From NCBI RefSeq assembly GCF_041381155.1, contig NC_091142.1, forward strand, positions 33,178,369 to 33,242,368: a stretch of 64,000 nt of DNA, in the 5' to 3' direction. Both the position numbers and the translations under genes were made by a program. Source of the DNA: Argopecten irradians (lineage: Eukaryota; Mollusca; Bivalvia; Pectinida; Pectinidae). Position 1 is the first letter of the stretch. Each line of letters starts with the position of its first letter. Shown piece by piece: positions 23,981-36,702 of the stretch. Under the pieces are notes generated by a model that was given only the letters and a program-made list of their open reading frames with translations, had not been told where the DNA came from and did not search any database.

Positions 23981-26689
23981 GAATTCTTTATGTCCATTAT
24001 TTGATATAAGAACAATTTTACTAGCTGGGTTTGTTCTGCAAACGATGTGGATTCACATTAATATACACATTACAAACTATGTGTATATCCCCTCCAGAGA
24101 ATAATTCAGAATTAATTCAAACAGAAACTTTACATCAATATAGTCTCGTCCGCCAGTAGCAACAACAGTAGACAGAAAGATGATGAGAGGGAAATGATTC
24201 CGCTGTACGTATGTGTTCAGACCTAATTGTCAGCAAAAACGACGATGTTGTGAATATGATATTGAGTCCTCGTGGCCAAGAGAAACACATCGGAGCCGGG
24301 ACATACATAATATCGCAAATTTCGTTGAGTCAATATCACCAGGAGAAACAAATTAAGCGTATAAATGGAAGATGCTAACTTAAAGCTCATAATGAGACGA
24401 TTTCCTGGTACTAGTTTCGCATGCATTGTTACACGAAATATAAATGTTCAGAATGAGAGAAAGAGAAGGTTCACGGAATTCATTATGTCAGTATTGCCAA
24501 GAGAAACAGAGATTTTGAGCATTGGATAATATTTGATAGCATTTTTAAAATTATTCTTGGTCCACTAGGCTCAACAAGACTTTGCTCGGCTTCTTTGAAC
24601 TCTGCCCACATCCCAAACTGAAAGGCAGGGAAAGAGATGCTTTCGAGGAACTCGTTGACTTCCCGTATCGACAGGAAAAGCAGACGCTGAGAATAAGATT
24701 ATTTCATAGATTTGTTTGAAAACAAAATCTGCAGCATAAAATAGAAAATTGAGAAAGAGATTATTTTCTGGAACCGCATCACCAAAAGAAACATAGAGAT
24801 AATTTTATAGATATTGTTGAAACAGTAAATCGAAAATAAAAAAAGAGGGTGAGAAAGCGAATATGACGTAAATCTTGTAAATAGGCATATCTAGGAGAAG
24901 TAGAGCTTGCAAAAAATGAAATGAATTCCGGAACTCGTTAAGCGGTTTAGAACAGGAAAACATCGATTGGGTGAATGAGAAACCTGTAAGACAATTTTCT
25001 TCTGGACCTTATTAAGCCCGCATCGCCATCAGAATAAGAGATGCTTAAAATGAACTGATTATGACTGTATCGTTAGCTGAAACCATATATGATCAGGGTA
25101 ATATATTTCTTGGAACTCCACAAACCGATATTTTCTAAATCACTCTAACACTGCATTGTCAACAGAATCAAAGATGATGTTAAGCCCGCATCGAAAGAAG
25201 AAAGAAGAAACGGAGGTGTTGTGAATGAGATATTGCCTGGAATTCCTTAACCAATATTTTCCGGAACTCAATGAAGACCGCATCACTAGCAGAAACAGTG
25301 AAGTTGAATTTGACCATGAAAAATAAAAATGAACCATTTTCAGGTCAAGTTTACTGTCGTTGTCATCGCCGATGTGACCTTTCTGGGAAATCTATATAGA
25401 CCGTATTACCAATAGAAACAGAGATGCTGAGAAGGGAACTATGTAGTCATTTGTATAGATATTCTAAGGAAACAGAAATTGTTTTAAATCGGAGTTGAAG
25501 AATATTCATAAAAATGTGACCATTGAATCGGTTTCGTTTTTCTTAATATTTTCAACTTTTTGAGCATAAGCAATGAATGTGACCAGTCAAAAGTAGCAGA
25601 AGCGATTTAACTTCTTTTAAATCATGAACTTTGTAGATATAAAAGATCACATTCAATAGCAAGGAGCTTATGGTCTCAAACATTCCAAATGATCAGGTCA
25701 CGAGGCTACTAGGTTGCAGTATCCGCACATGTTTATAGCTTCTTCGACACGTACAGTCAGATAATGCTACCATCAGCAGACAACCTAGCGAAGCATTATA
25801 AGATATGGCAAACAAGAAAAAAAAACACACATTTAAACAAGTGTTTTTCACCAAAGCAGAGATTAAGAAACATATTACTTCGTGGAACTCGTTAAGCCGC
25901 ATCGACAAGAAAGAATTGAGACATTCCTGAAACTCCAAATACAACATTTTCTGGACCTTGATAAATTCGCATCACCAGGAGAATAAGAGATATTGACCAT
26001 TAGATGGTTTTGTTGAAGTTTGTATCGTCAGTATAAACTCAGATGATGCCAATAAGACATTTCCTGCTTAAACTCCTTAAATCCACATCTCCAAGACAAG
26101 CATAGACGAAGATTTGGTAGACCTTGTTTAACCAGCATACGCAGGCGGGACAGAGCTCAAGAAAGAGATAATTTTGTGGAACTCATTACGTGAAATCATC
26201 CGGAAAAATGTCGACGTTGTGAATAATACTAAACAGGAAGAGAGATGCTAAAAACGAGATGATTTCGTTGAACCTGATAAGCCCGCATCGAATGAAGAAA
26301 CGGGAATAATGTGAATTCCCTGGAACTGCTTGAGTCGATATTTCTAGATCTCTACTGTAGCGAAGAAAAGTGTAAAATTGTAAAGTTGAACGTTATAGTT
26401 TTTACATCGGTAAAACTGGCATGAACTAATGTTATAAGGTCTAGTAATAGATTTTTTTTGAAAACTACTTACTCGTATTGAGGTATCAATTCAATTCCAT
26501 TGTTTTATTACCTTGAGTATTTCCGCTAATCGGTTTGAAACAGACATATTATATATACACACACTACACGAAATTCCACATTCACTTACACACAAACACA
26601 CATCTTCACCATATTTACGTGTACACCGACACACACAACCTTCGTGAGTGTACTTGTTTGTTTGATTAAATTAACGTCCAACCAACAAC
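23981..26689. repeat. Ancient degenerate repeat field
   Basis: From about 24200 to 26360 the same words recur at roughly 60-90 bp spacing: GCCGCATCG or CGCATCACC, AGAAACAGAGATG or variants, TGAGAATGAGAT, TTTCCTGGAACTC and CTTAAGCCG. No two units are close copies, so this reads as a very old, mutated tandem array. No gene is recognised; short minus-strand frames here are chance. The ends (23981-24200 and 26360-26689) are unassigned AT-rich DNA, with a short CACA-rich patch near 26560-26640. Confidence 0.55.
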
Positions 26690-26906
26690 CAAATGTTAAA
26701 ACCAGACACATATTACGTATGTGAATATAGAACCAAACATAATTAGAAATGTATTTTTACACCAAACACTTATTATGTATGCAATGGTGATACCAGACAT
26801 AAATTAAGTATGACAAAAAGACTCAAACATAAATTAAGTATGACAAGAAGACACAAACATTAATTAGGTATGACAAGAAGACACAAACATTAATTAGGTA
26901 TGACAA
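26690..26906 (+). repeat. 30-bp minisatellite, left part (diverged)
   Basis: Diverged units (CCAAACATAATTAGAAATG, ACCAGACATAAATTAAGTATG) lead into regular copies of ACATTAATTAGGTATGACAA-GAAGACACAA. It is cut off by the LINE at 26907 and resumes at 27855. Confidence 0.85.
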
Positions 26907-27854
26907 CAAAATGGTTTTTTCTTAAGAATCATAGAACTGATATAACTCTTCCACACTGTCCCCCTCATATGCATAAGGTTTTAACAAATAAAACACATGG
27001 TATTTCAGTGTATGACATTTTTATTAAAAAGTTAGCTGTTAAAAAGAATTATCAAGAAAAATGGTCATATGATCTTGATCTTCAGGCGGATCATTCCTGG
27101 TGGAAGAAGGCATGCTCCATTTTACTTAAATCTTCCTCTGATTCTAAACTTCGGTGGTTTCAATACCGAATTGTACATAGAATAATATCTACAAAAAAAT
27201 ATTTATATACAATAAAAAATAATAAACTCTCCTCTTTGTTCCTTCTGCAAAGGAATTTCTGAAACTTTAATGCATCTTTTTTGTGAATGCCGTATTGTCT
27301 CAAACTTTTGGGAAGACTTTTCCTTGTGGGTTGAGACCAAGACAGGAATTGCTTTAGGACTTACCAATATCGGAATAATATTGGGTTTTCAAAGTCACAA
27401 ATTTACAAATGTAAATTTTTTAGTTCTTTTAGCCAAATTTCATATATATAAGCTCAAATATACTAATGATCCCCCATCTGTCATAAGTTTTAAAAGAGAT
27501 CTTGAATATTATTTCAGGTTAGATGAGTATACCAATAAAAAAAATCTAACTCTAAATGTTTTCAATAAAAGGTGGGAACACTTAAAATTACTTATTTCAT
27601 GACTATCATAGCACTTTAATTCGATGCAGCTCATGTGTGGAAGTGTGAGTGAATGTTGTACATTCAGATTTTTATATTTTCTCCTTTATAACTCAACAAT
27701 TTGTTTTTTTTCATAAAGAAATATATAATTATAATATCTTTTATGAATGACTGTTTGTACATTCCATCAATTCATATGTTTTCTTCACTGTTAAATTTGT
27801 GTATTGTTTCTAATGATGTTTTTGGAGAATAAAAAAATTTGAAAGAGAAAAAAA
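26907..27854 (+). mobile_element. 5'-truncated L1/Tx1-like LINE inserted in a minisatellite
   Basis: Only the C-terminal end of the reverse transcriptase ORF is present: WSYDLDLQADHSWWKKACSI, then SDSKLRWFQYRIVHRIISTK (about 27135-27200), then a zinc-knuckle-like C-x2-C...H-x3-C stretch (CSFCKGISETLMHLFCEC, about 27237-27290), continuing to a stop near 27600. The frame shifts once near 27230-27260, so this copy is dead. A 3' UTR ends in AATAAAAAAATTTGAAAGAG and an A run. The 13-bp TTAGGTATGACAA lies at both edges (26894-26906 and 27855-27867) and doubles as the host array unit, consistent with target-primed insertion into the minisatellite. Clade assignment is from the LRWFQYRIVHR-type motif. 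Confidence 0.88.
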
Positions 27855-30576
27855 TTAGGTATGACAAGAAGACACAAACATTAATTAGGTATGACAAGGA
27901 GACACAAACCTTAATTAGGTATGACAAGAAGACACAAAGAGTAAATAGGTATGACAAGAGGACACAAACAGTAAATAGGTATGACAAGAAGACACAAACA
28001 TTAATTAGGTATGACAAGAAGACACAAACATTAATTAGGTATGACAAGAAGACACAAACATTAATTAGGTATGACAAGAAGACACAACATTAATTAGGTA
28101 TGACAAGAAGACACAAACATAAATTAAGTATGACATGAAGACACAAACATAAATTAAGTATGACAAGAAGACACAAACATTAATTAGGTATGACAAGAAG
28201 ACACAAACATTAATTAAGTATGACAAGAAGACACAAACATTAATTAGGTATGACAAGAAGACACAAACATTAATTAGGTATGACAAGAAGACACAAACAT
28301 TAATTAAGCATGACAAGAAGACACAAACATTAATTAAGTATGACAAGAAGACACAAACATTAATTAGGTATGACAAGAAGACACAACATTAATTAGGTAT
28401 GACAAGAAGGCACAAACATTAATTAGGTATGACACAAGAAGACACAAACATTAATTAGGTATGACAAGAAGACACAACAAAAGTATAATTAGAAGACACA
28501 AAATAATTAGTATGACAAGAAGACACAAACATTAATTAGGTATGACAAGAGGACACAAACATTAATTAGGTATGACAAGAAGACACAAACATTAATTAGG
28601 TATGACAAGAAGACACAAAAACAAGTAAATAGGTATGACAAGAGGACACAAACAGTAAATAGGTATGACAAGAAGACACAAACATAAATGAAGTATGACA
28701 AGAAGACACAAACATTAATTAGGTATGACAAGAAGACACAAACATTAATAGGTATAGAAGACACAAACATAATTAGGTATGACAAGAAGACACAAACATT
28801 AATTAGGTATGACAAGAAGACACAAACATAAATTAAGTATACAAGAGCACAACATTAATAGTAAGACAAGAAGACACAAACATAAATTAAGTATGACAAG
28901 AAGACACAAACATTAATTAAGTATGACAAGAAGACACAAACATTAATTAGGTATGACAAGAAGACACAAACATTAATTAGGTATGACAAGAAGACACAAA
29001 CATTAATTAGGTATGACAAGAAGACACAAACATTAATTAGGTATGACAAGAAGACACAAACATTAATTAAGTATGACAAGAAGACACAAACATTAATTAG
29101 GTATGACAAGAAGACACAAACATAAATTAGGTATGACAAGAAGACACAAACATAAATTAGGTATGACAAGAAGACACAAACATAAATTAGGTATGACAAG
29201 AAGACACAAACAGTAAATAGGTATGACAAGAAGGCACAAACATTAATTAGGTATGACAAGAAGACACAACATTAATTAGGTATGACAAGAAGACACAAAC
29301 ATTAATTAGGTATGACAAGAAGACACAAACATTAATTAGGTATGACAAGAAGACACAAACATTAATTAGGTATGACAAGAAGACACAAACATAAATTAAG
29401 TATGACAAGAAGACACAAACATAAATTAGGTATGACAAGAAGACACAAACATTAATTAGGTATGACAAGAAGACACAAACATTAATTAGGTATGACAAGA
29501 AGACACAAACATTAATTAGGTATGACAAGAAGACACAAAGAGTAAATAGGTATGACAAGAGGACACAAACATTAATTAGGTATGACAAGAAGACACAAAC
29601 ATTAATTAGGTATGACAAGAAGACACATAGAGTAAATAGGTATGACAAGAGGACACAAACAGTAAATAGGTATGACAAGAAGACACAAACATTAATTAAG
29701 TATGACAAGAAGACACAAACATTAATTAGGTATGACAAGAAGACACAAACATTAATTAGGTATGACAAGAAGACACAACATTAATTAGGTATGACAAGAA
29801 GACACAAACATAAATTAAGTATGACAAGAAGACACAAACATTAATTAGGTATGACAAGAAGACTCAAACATTAATTAGGTATGACAAGAAGACACAAACA
29901 TTAATTAGGTATGACAAGAAGACACAAACATTAATTAGGTATGACAAGAAGACACAAAGAGTAAATAGGTATGACAAGAAGACACAAACATTAATTAGGT
30001 ATGACAAGAAGACACTAACATTAATTAGGTATGACAAGAAGACACAAACATTAATTAGGTATGACAAGAAGACACAAACAGTAAATAGGTATGACAAGAA
30101 GACACAAACATTAATTAGGTATGACAAGAAGACACAAACATTAATTAAGTATGACAAGAAGACACAAACATTAATTAGGTATGACAAGAAGACACAAACA
30201 TTAATTAGGTATGACAAGAAGACACAAACATTAATTAAGTATGACAAGAAGACACAAACATTAATTAGGTATGACAAGAAGACACAAACATTAATTAGGT
30301 ATGACAAGAAGACACAAACATTAAATAGTTATGACAAGAAGACAAAAACATTAATTAGGTATGACAAGAAGACACAACATTAATTAGGTATGACAAGAAG
30401 ACACAAACATAAATTAGTTATGACAAGAAGACACAAACATAAATTAAGTATGACAAGAAGACACAAACATTAATTAGGTATGACAAGAAGACACAAACAT
30501 AAATTAAGTATGACAAGAAGACACAAACATAAATTAGGTATGACAAGAAGACACAAACATTAATTAGGTATGACAA
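27855..30576 (+). repeat. 30-bp minisatellite, about 90 copies
   Basis: Unit ACATTAATTAGGTATGACAA-GAAGACACAA with variants ATAAATTAAG, AGTAAATAGG and GAGGACAC. The period is divisible by 3, so long open frames appear (INVCVFLSYL on the minus strand, about 100-170 codons); these are artefacts. Some units between 28380 and 28870 carry clustered small deletions. Confidence 0.96.
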
Positions 30577-33500
30577 GATAATTCCCCTCTGCTCTCTGTC
30601 TCTAAAAATTGAATTAATTTATACATACTTATATAATATCAAATTATAGATCTTGACATCATAGTTTACATAGGATATTTACAATGAAATATTGACGTAT
30701 TCGTTTTCATACTAGTATTTTCAATTATTTAGGCCTAAATGAAAAATGCTAAATATAGAGGTTACACAAAGCGTGGCTGTTGGATATGGAATTTATTTCA
30801 TACGAGTGAATTATTTTTTTAAAAGTTATAAAAATCACGACCTTTTGCTCCTTACCCAATAAACCCTAGTCGTGTATTCAAAAATCTTAATTGCTTTCAC
30901 AATGTATTAATAACAAATCATTTTAATTATGAACAACTGTTTCATGCATCCCTACTCATAGAATGTCTTTTTTAATCTAGATTTCTATACAGTGTAGGTG
31001 CTTGAACAATTAACTAATCATTCTCGAACTATATGCGCACGGTAAAGTGACATCTAATTTCCTCCAAATAGTCATCAAACCATTGTAACATAGTTAATGC
31101 CCGGCTATGGAAGTGATGGATATAATGCATTATATTTTTTATTTATTTTATCAATTTAAGATATTATGCAACAACATGGAAATGTACATCATAATAAAAA
31201 TGTTACAATTATCGACATAAAAGTATGCATAAATTAGAAACCTTATCCCCACACAATGGTATTAGTCATCATTAGGGGTTTTCAAAAAAATCAATATGGC
31301 CGCTATGACTTTACTTCAAGTTTAAAACTTATGTCAAAGTTAACGGTTTGACAAATTTCTTTAAATATATATTGGATATGTCATATAGAATTAATAATGT
31401 AACAAATCCCTCATGTCACAGTTTTCATTAAAACGTCTATTTTCGAATGGAAATAAGGTTCAAAGTTCAAAATGTAAGTTCTGGGAGGCCCAGAGACCTG
31501 TTATTTGGTATGTAGATGATTCGATAAAAGATTACCAAGTTTGTTAATACGAATGAACATGATCTTCATTTAAGGTCATAAAGGTAAAAACCTTACATCT
31601 TCAAACTTTACATAGTGTAGAAACTTCTACTTTCACTTTATGTAGAAATACGTGACTGAGGCTACACAATATATCTCAACATCGCTCTCCGTTGCCTGCG
31701 GAAAATTCCAAAGAAATAGTGTCAATAAAATGGTTTCTAAGTTCAGATTTAGGACAGAATGTGAGTGAAAGATTTAATTAAAGGTAGGCTTCGCCCAATG
31801 ACATATAAAGACTATGAAATTGAAATTTATCCTGTATATAGATATAATCTTCAGATCATTTTTAATGCAAACAGCGAACAATATGGGTGGTCAGTTGCCT
31901 AGCTTGACCAGGAAAATACTCCTCTAAAAATAGAGCGAAGTCAAGCTTTACATAGAACATGACGTATTTTTTTCCAAAACGAGGCCGCATCAACAAACTG
32001 AAGCGTGCAACAAAAAGTCAAATAGCAGTGACAGTCTTGCCACGGCATGTTCAGTAAAAAATAACAACAACAAATCGAAGTGCGATGGACTGATTATACA
32101 TACCATATAATCTAAAACACTTCATGTTACTTACATACGCTCGCTAGCTTAATTAGTACATCAAACATTATCTAGTAAGTCTGTCGCTGTACATGTATGT
32201 GCGCTGGCATATGTGTCGAAATTTAAATTTTCTTCTTCTTCTTTCTTCCTCCGTTTGAGACGTGGCTTCTGTTTCTTCTATTGCTACATGCCATCTCTGA
32301 ATTGCATTCCCTGCAGATATCATAGGGTGCTACCGATTCCATTCGGATTTCCTAGTCTTTGTTGCCGATTCAGATACATTTTTTTCTCACACGCTTTCGT
32401 TCAGTCATTTTGTTTACATTTCGTGCGTAAAATGCGCATGCGCGAAACTTCGACAACACAATCTATCGCAGCTTCATTTACATACTATTCTGTTTGACTG
32501 ACAATCGTAATAAATCAAGGATTTCCTTCAATTTTGTATTCAAGACACATTTATTCAATCTAATACACATAAAAAATTGAATACAGGTATTTTTAATATG
32601 TATTTATCTTCTTTTCTTCCGTTTATCGGATTTTACTAAAAAATATTTATTTGATTTGGCGAAACCTACCTTTAACAATAAGAGTGTGACTTTGAATACG
32701 GTCTTGTTTTTGTTTCCGTTTCTTGTTTACGAGGAAGTTTTCCAACTCAACAAACATGGATGATTTACATAGAATAATGTTACCGTAACATCTCCACCTC
32801 GCGATGCAATGTTTAAAAAGTCACTTTACGGAAATAACGGAGCCGAATTTTCTGTTTATTTTTTGTTGAAGTTCCGTTTTTGGTCAGCTGATTATATTGG
32901 AAGGTGGTCAGTATGTAGAATTGAATTTTTAAGATTGGGTTTTTCTCCTATATTTCCATGTATGTGTTTTCTTAGAATTGCTTCACACTATATCATTTGT
33001 TACTATGGATGGGTTGACCATGATTTCTTGTTGGTGAAAAGTCGGTCAAGTTGTCTAATGCCAATTTCTATTATTTTTTGTATATGTCTACCGTAGTCAT
33101 GGTCTTTCTGATAAACCAATGCTTCCCCCGGAATATACGATTTGTTCGGATTCAGTACTCAAATGTATTGTTAGTAATGGCTTATCTTGTCATGCCTATC
33201 ATTGTGTCAGGTTTTATAATGTGGCATGCTGACTGTGTCATTCTTCCTACAAACTGATGGTCAGAATCTGCATCATATATTCAATGTATTACTTTCTGTG
33301 TTCCATATGGTGGCTAGCACGATGTTTAACGGGACGAAAAGACGACGATTTTCGTTTTATGAGGCGAAATAACGATAATGCACATACCAGTCACCATATA
33401 GTTCCACACTGACACTATCAGTCACCTATGATTCTTAAAGGCGTGGTTTGTGCAAGTAGTCTTTCGACGACGCCATAATTCATTTCTACTAAAATTGCGA

Positions 33501-33870
33501 CCATTCCAGCGTTCTCCATGATGTCCAGTTTTCCACAAGATGTATAGGCTGAACACGGTTCTAGTGTCTTTAACACAGCTGTAAGCCAAAAATGACATCC
33601 CATTTGCTCGAACTCTTTTAGGCGAAACAGTGGGAGTTCCCATCATTGATTCCCTTCATTGATGATGCTACCAAAATGTATTCCTGATAAAATCGGTTCG
33701 GTTCATCGAGAACACTTTATTCTAAAGGTGGCATTGTCTTTATTAACAGTTTGTGCCATTGAATATGAACAAATGAACAATTACTCTTCTAATTCAAATT
33801 TATCAAACTATTCTCCATTCTATTTACATTTGCACATTTGCATAGTAGTAGGCCTATATATGAACATTGT
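30577..33870. other. Unassigned DNA with one old interspersed repeat
   Basis: No gene can be supported. Short open frames at 32213-32497, 32809-33096 and 33418-33646 (minus) have no recognisable domain or splice structure. The 32.7-33.7 kb part has slightly more code-like composition and could be a decayed element. The repeat at 30757-31110 is listed separately. Confidence 0.45.
30757..31110 (+). repeat. Diverged interspersed repeat related to 2616-3160
   Basis: The order of words matches the insert of the TIR element at 2616-3160: AGAGGTTACACAA, GTGGCTGTTGGATAT, GAATTATTTTTTTAAAAGTT, ACTCATAGAATGTCTT and CCAAATAGTCATCA against AGAGGTTTACACAA, GTGGTTGTTGAATAT, GAGTTATTTTTTTAAAGTT, ACTCATCTAACGTCTT and CCAAATAATCATCA. 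The right arm of the hairpin is missing here. Confidence 0.6.
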
Positions 33871-36256
33871 TTGTAATTAAGCGTCTCACTTATATTACGT
33901 GTAAGGCATTTGTAGGACTGGTTAGATATGTAATTAAGCGTCTCACTTATATTACGTGTAAGGCATTTGTAGGACTGGTTAGATTTGTAATTAAGTGTCT
34001 CACTTATATTACGTGTAAGGCATTTGTAGGACTGGTTTAGATTTGCAATTCACTTATATTACGTGTAAGGCATTTGTAGGACTGGTTAGATTTGTAATTA
34101 AGCGTCTCACTTATATTACGTGTAAGGCATTTGTAGGACTGGTTAGATTTGTAATTAAGCGTCTCACTTATATTACGTGTAAGGCATTTGTAGGACTGGT
34201 TAGATTTGTAATTAAGCGTCTCACTTATATTACGTGTAAGGCATTTGTAGGACTGGTTAGATTTGTAATTCACTTATATTACGTGTAAGGCATTTGTAGG
34301 ACTGGTTAGATTTGTAATTCACTTATATTACGTGTAAGGCATTTGTAGGACTGGTTAGATTTGTCATTAAGCGTCTCACTTATATTACGTGTAAGGCATT
34401 TGTAGGACTGGTTAGATTTGTAATTAAGCGTCTCACTTATATTACGTGTAAGGCATTTGTAGGACTGGTTAGATTTGTAATTAAGCGTCTCACTTATATT
34501 ACGTGTAAGGCATTTGTAGGACTGGTTAGATTTGTAATTAAGCGTCTCACTTATTATTACGTGTAAGGCATTTGTAGGACTGGTTAGATATGTAATTAAG
34601 CGTCTCACTTATATAACGTGTAAGGCATTTGTAGGACTGGTTAGATTTGTAATTCACTTATATTACGTGTAAGGCATTTGTAGGACTGGTTAGATTTGTA
34701 ATTAAGCGTCTCACTTATATAACGTGTAAGGTATTTGTAGGACTGGTTAGATTTGTAATTCATTTATATTACGTGTAAGGCATTTGTAGGACTGGTTAGA
34801 TATGTAATTAAGCGTCTCACTTATATTACGTGTAAGGCATTTGTAGGACTGGTTAGATATGTAATTAAGCGTCTCACTTATATTACGTGTAAGGCATTTG
34901 TAGGACTGGTTAGATTTGTAATTAAGCTTCTCACTTATATTACGTGTAAGGCATTTGTAGGACTGGTTAGATTTGTAATTAAGAGTCTCTCTTATATTAC
35001 GTGTAAGGCATTTGTAGGACTGGTTAGATATGTAATTAAGAGTCTCACTTATATTACGTGTAAGGCATTTGTAGGACTGGTTAGATTTGTAATTAAGCGT
35101 CTCACTTATATTACGTGTAAGGCATTTGTAGGACTGGTTAGATTTGTAATTAAGTGTCTCACTTATATTACGTGTAAGGCATTTGTAGGACTGGTTAGAT
35201 TTGTAATTAAGCTTCTCACTTATAATACGTGTAAGGTATTTGTAGGACTGGTTAGATTTGTAATTAAACGTCTCACTTATATTACGTGTAAGGCATTTGT
35301 AGGACTGGTTAGATTTGTAATTAAGCGTCTCACTTATATTACGTGTAAGGCATTTGTAGGACTGGTTAGATTTGTAATTCACTTATATTACGTGTAAGGC
35401 TTTTGTAGGACTGGTTAGATTTGTCATTAAGCGTCTCACTTATATTACGTGTAAGGCATTTGTAGGACTGGTTAGATTTGTAATTCACTTATATTACGTG
35501 TAAGGCATTTGTAGGACTGGTTAGATTTGTCATTAAGCGTCTCACTTATATTACGCGTAAGGCATTTGTAGGACTGGTTAGATTTGTAATTAAGAGTCTC
35601 ACTTATGTTACGTGTAAGGCATTTGTAGGACTGGTTAGATATGTAATTAAAGGTCTCACTTATATAACGTGTAAGGCATTTGTAGGACTGGTTAGATATG
35701 TAATTAAGTGTCTCACTTATATTACGTGTAAGGCATTTGTAGGACTGGTTAGATTTGTCATTAAGCGTCTCACTTATATTACGTGTAAGGCATTTGTAGG
35801 ACTGGTTAGATTTGTAATTAAGCGTCTCACTTATATTACGTGTAAGGCATTTGTAGGACTGGTTAGATTTGTAATTCACTTATATTACGTGTAAGGCATT
35901 TGTAGGACTGGTTAGATTTGTAATTAAGAGTCTCACTTATGTTACGTGTAAGGCATTTGTAGGACTGGTTAGATATGTAATTAAAGGTCTCACTTATATA
36001 ACGTGTAAGGCATTTGTAGGACTGGTTAGATTTGTAATTAAGCGTCTCACTTATATTACGTGTAAGGCATTTGTAGGACTGGTTAGATTTGTAATTAAGC
36101 GTCTCACTTATATTACGTGTAAGGCATTTGTAGGACTGGTTAGATTTGTAATTAAGCGTCTCACTTATATTACGTGTAAGGCATTTGTAGGACTGGTTAG
36201 ATTTGTAATTCACTTATATTACGTGTAAGGTATTTGTAGGACTGGTTAGATTTGAC
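33871..36256 (+). repeat. 57-bp minisatellite, about 43 copies
   Basis: The unit runs TTAAGCGTCTCACTTATATT-ACGTGTAAGGCATTTGTAGG-ACTGGTTAGATTTGTAA. A recurrent 49-bp short form lacks AAGCGTCT. The 57-bp period keeps frame, giving artefactual open frames (minus strand NYKSNQSYKCLTRNISETL) that break at short units. Diverged copies of the TTACGTGTAA part continue to about 36420. Confidence 0.96.
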
Positions 36257-36470
36257 TGTGTCTTGACATTAAGGGTCTAAGCTATTTTACGTGTAAAATA
36301 CTGTGTCAGGAGAACTTATATGTGAACATTTCTGGTAATTAAGCGCCAAGTACTCGAGCTTAAATCTGAACAGTGTTTATAATTAAATGTCTGACTAATA
36401 TTACGTGTACCGATAGAAAATTTGATAGGGGGGCTTATATGTGAACATTTCCGGTAATTAAGTATTTAGT

Positions 36471-36490
36471 ACGTCACAAGCTTGTGACGT
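36471..36490. promoter_or_regulatory. Perfect 20-bp palindrome with two CRE half-sites
   Basis: ACGTCACAAGCTTGTGACGT reads the same on both strands and holds two TGACGT half-sites, about 215 bp upstream of the gene A start codon. It may bind a bZIP dimer; inferred from sequence only. Confidence 0.4.
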
Positions 36491-36655
36491 GTATTTTGTA
36501 TCAGGGTGTCTATCGATACAAGTCTGCGTTTCTATCAACAATTTACTAAACATCATTAGTGTGATGATACCTTACTAACAGTGATTACCATGGAGCTTAT
36601 CCTGTGTTAGACAAGAGGGCGGGCCCCATCCCTGATGGGTCAGTACCTTATCACA

Positions 36656-36661
36656 TATATA
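36656..36661 (+). promoter_or_regulatory. TATA box of gene A
   Basis: CATATATAGGGG places a TATA element 42 bp before the ATG at 36703, implying a start of transcription near 36685-36690 and a very short 5' leader. Confidence 0.55.
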
Positions 36662-36702
36662 GGGGTGAACACTCTTGGTCCACTCTCCTACCGACCAACA
36701 TC

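Noticed and set aside
27772-30307. Open frames repeating INVCVFLSYL
   Set aside because: Translation of the 30-bp minisatellite, whose period is a multiple of three.
22446-30576. Possible CRISPR arrays
   Set aside because: Units are directly adjacent tandem copies with no unique spacers of constant length, no cas genes, and a clearly eukaryotic context.
32213-33646. Several 60-95-codon frames on both strands
   Set aside because: No recognisable domain, splice structure or repeat relationship; frames of this size occur by chance in this much sequence.
34037-36213. Open frames repeating NYKSNQSYKCLTRNISETL
   Set aside because: Translation of the 57-bp minisatellite; frames break wherever a 49-bp short unit occurs.
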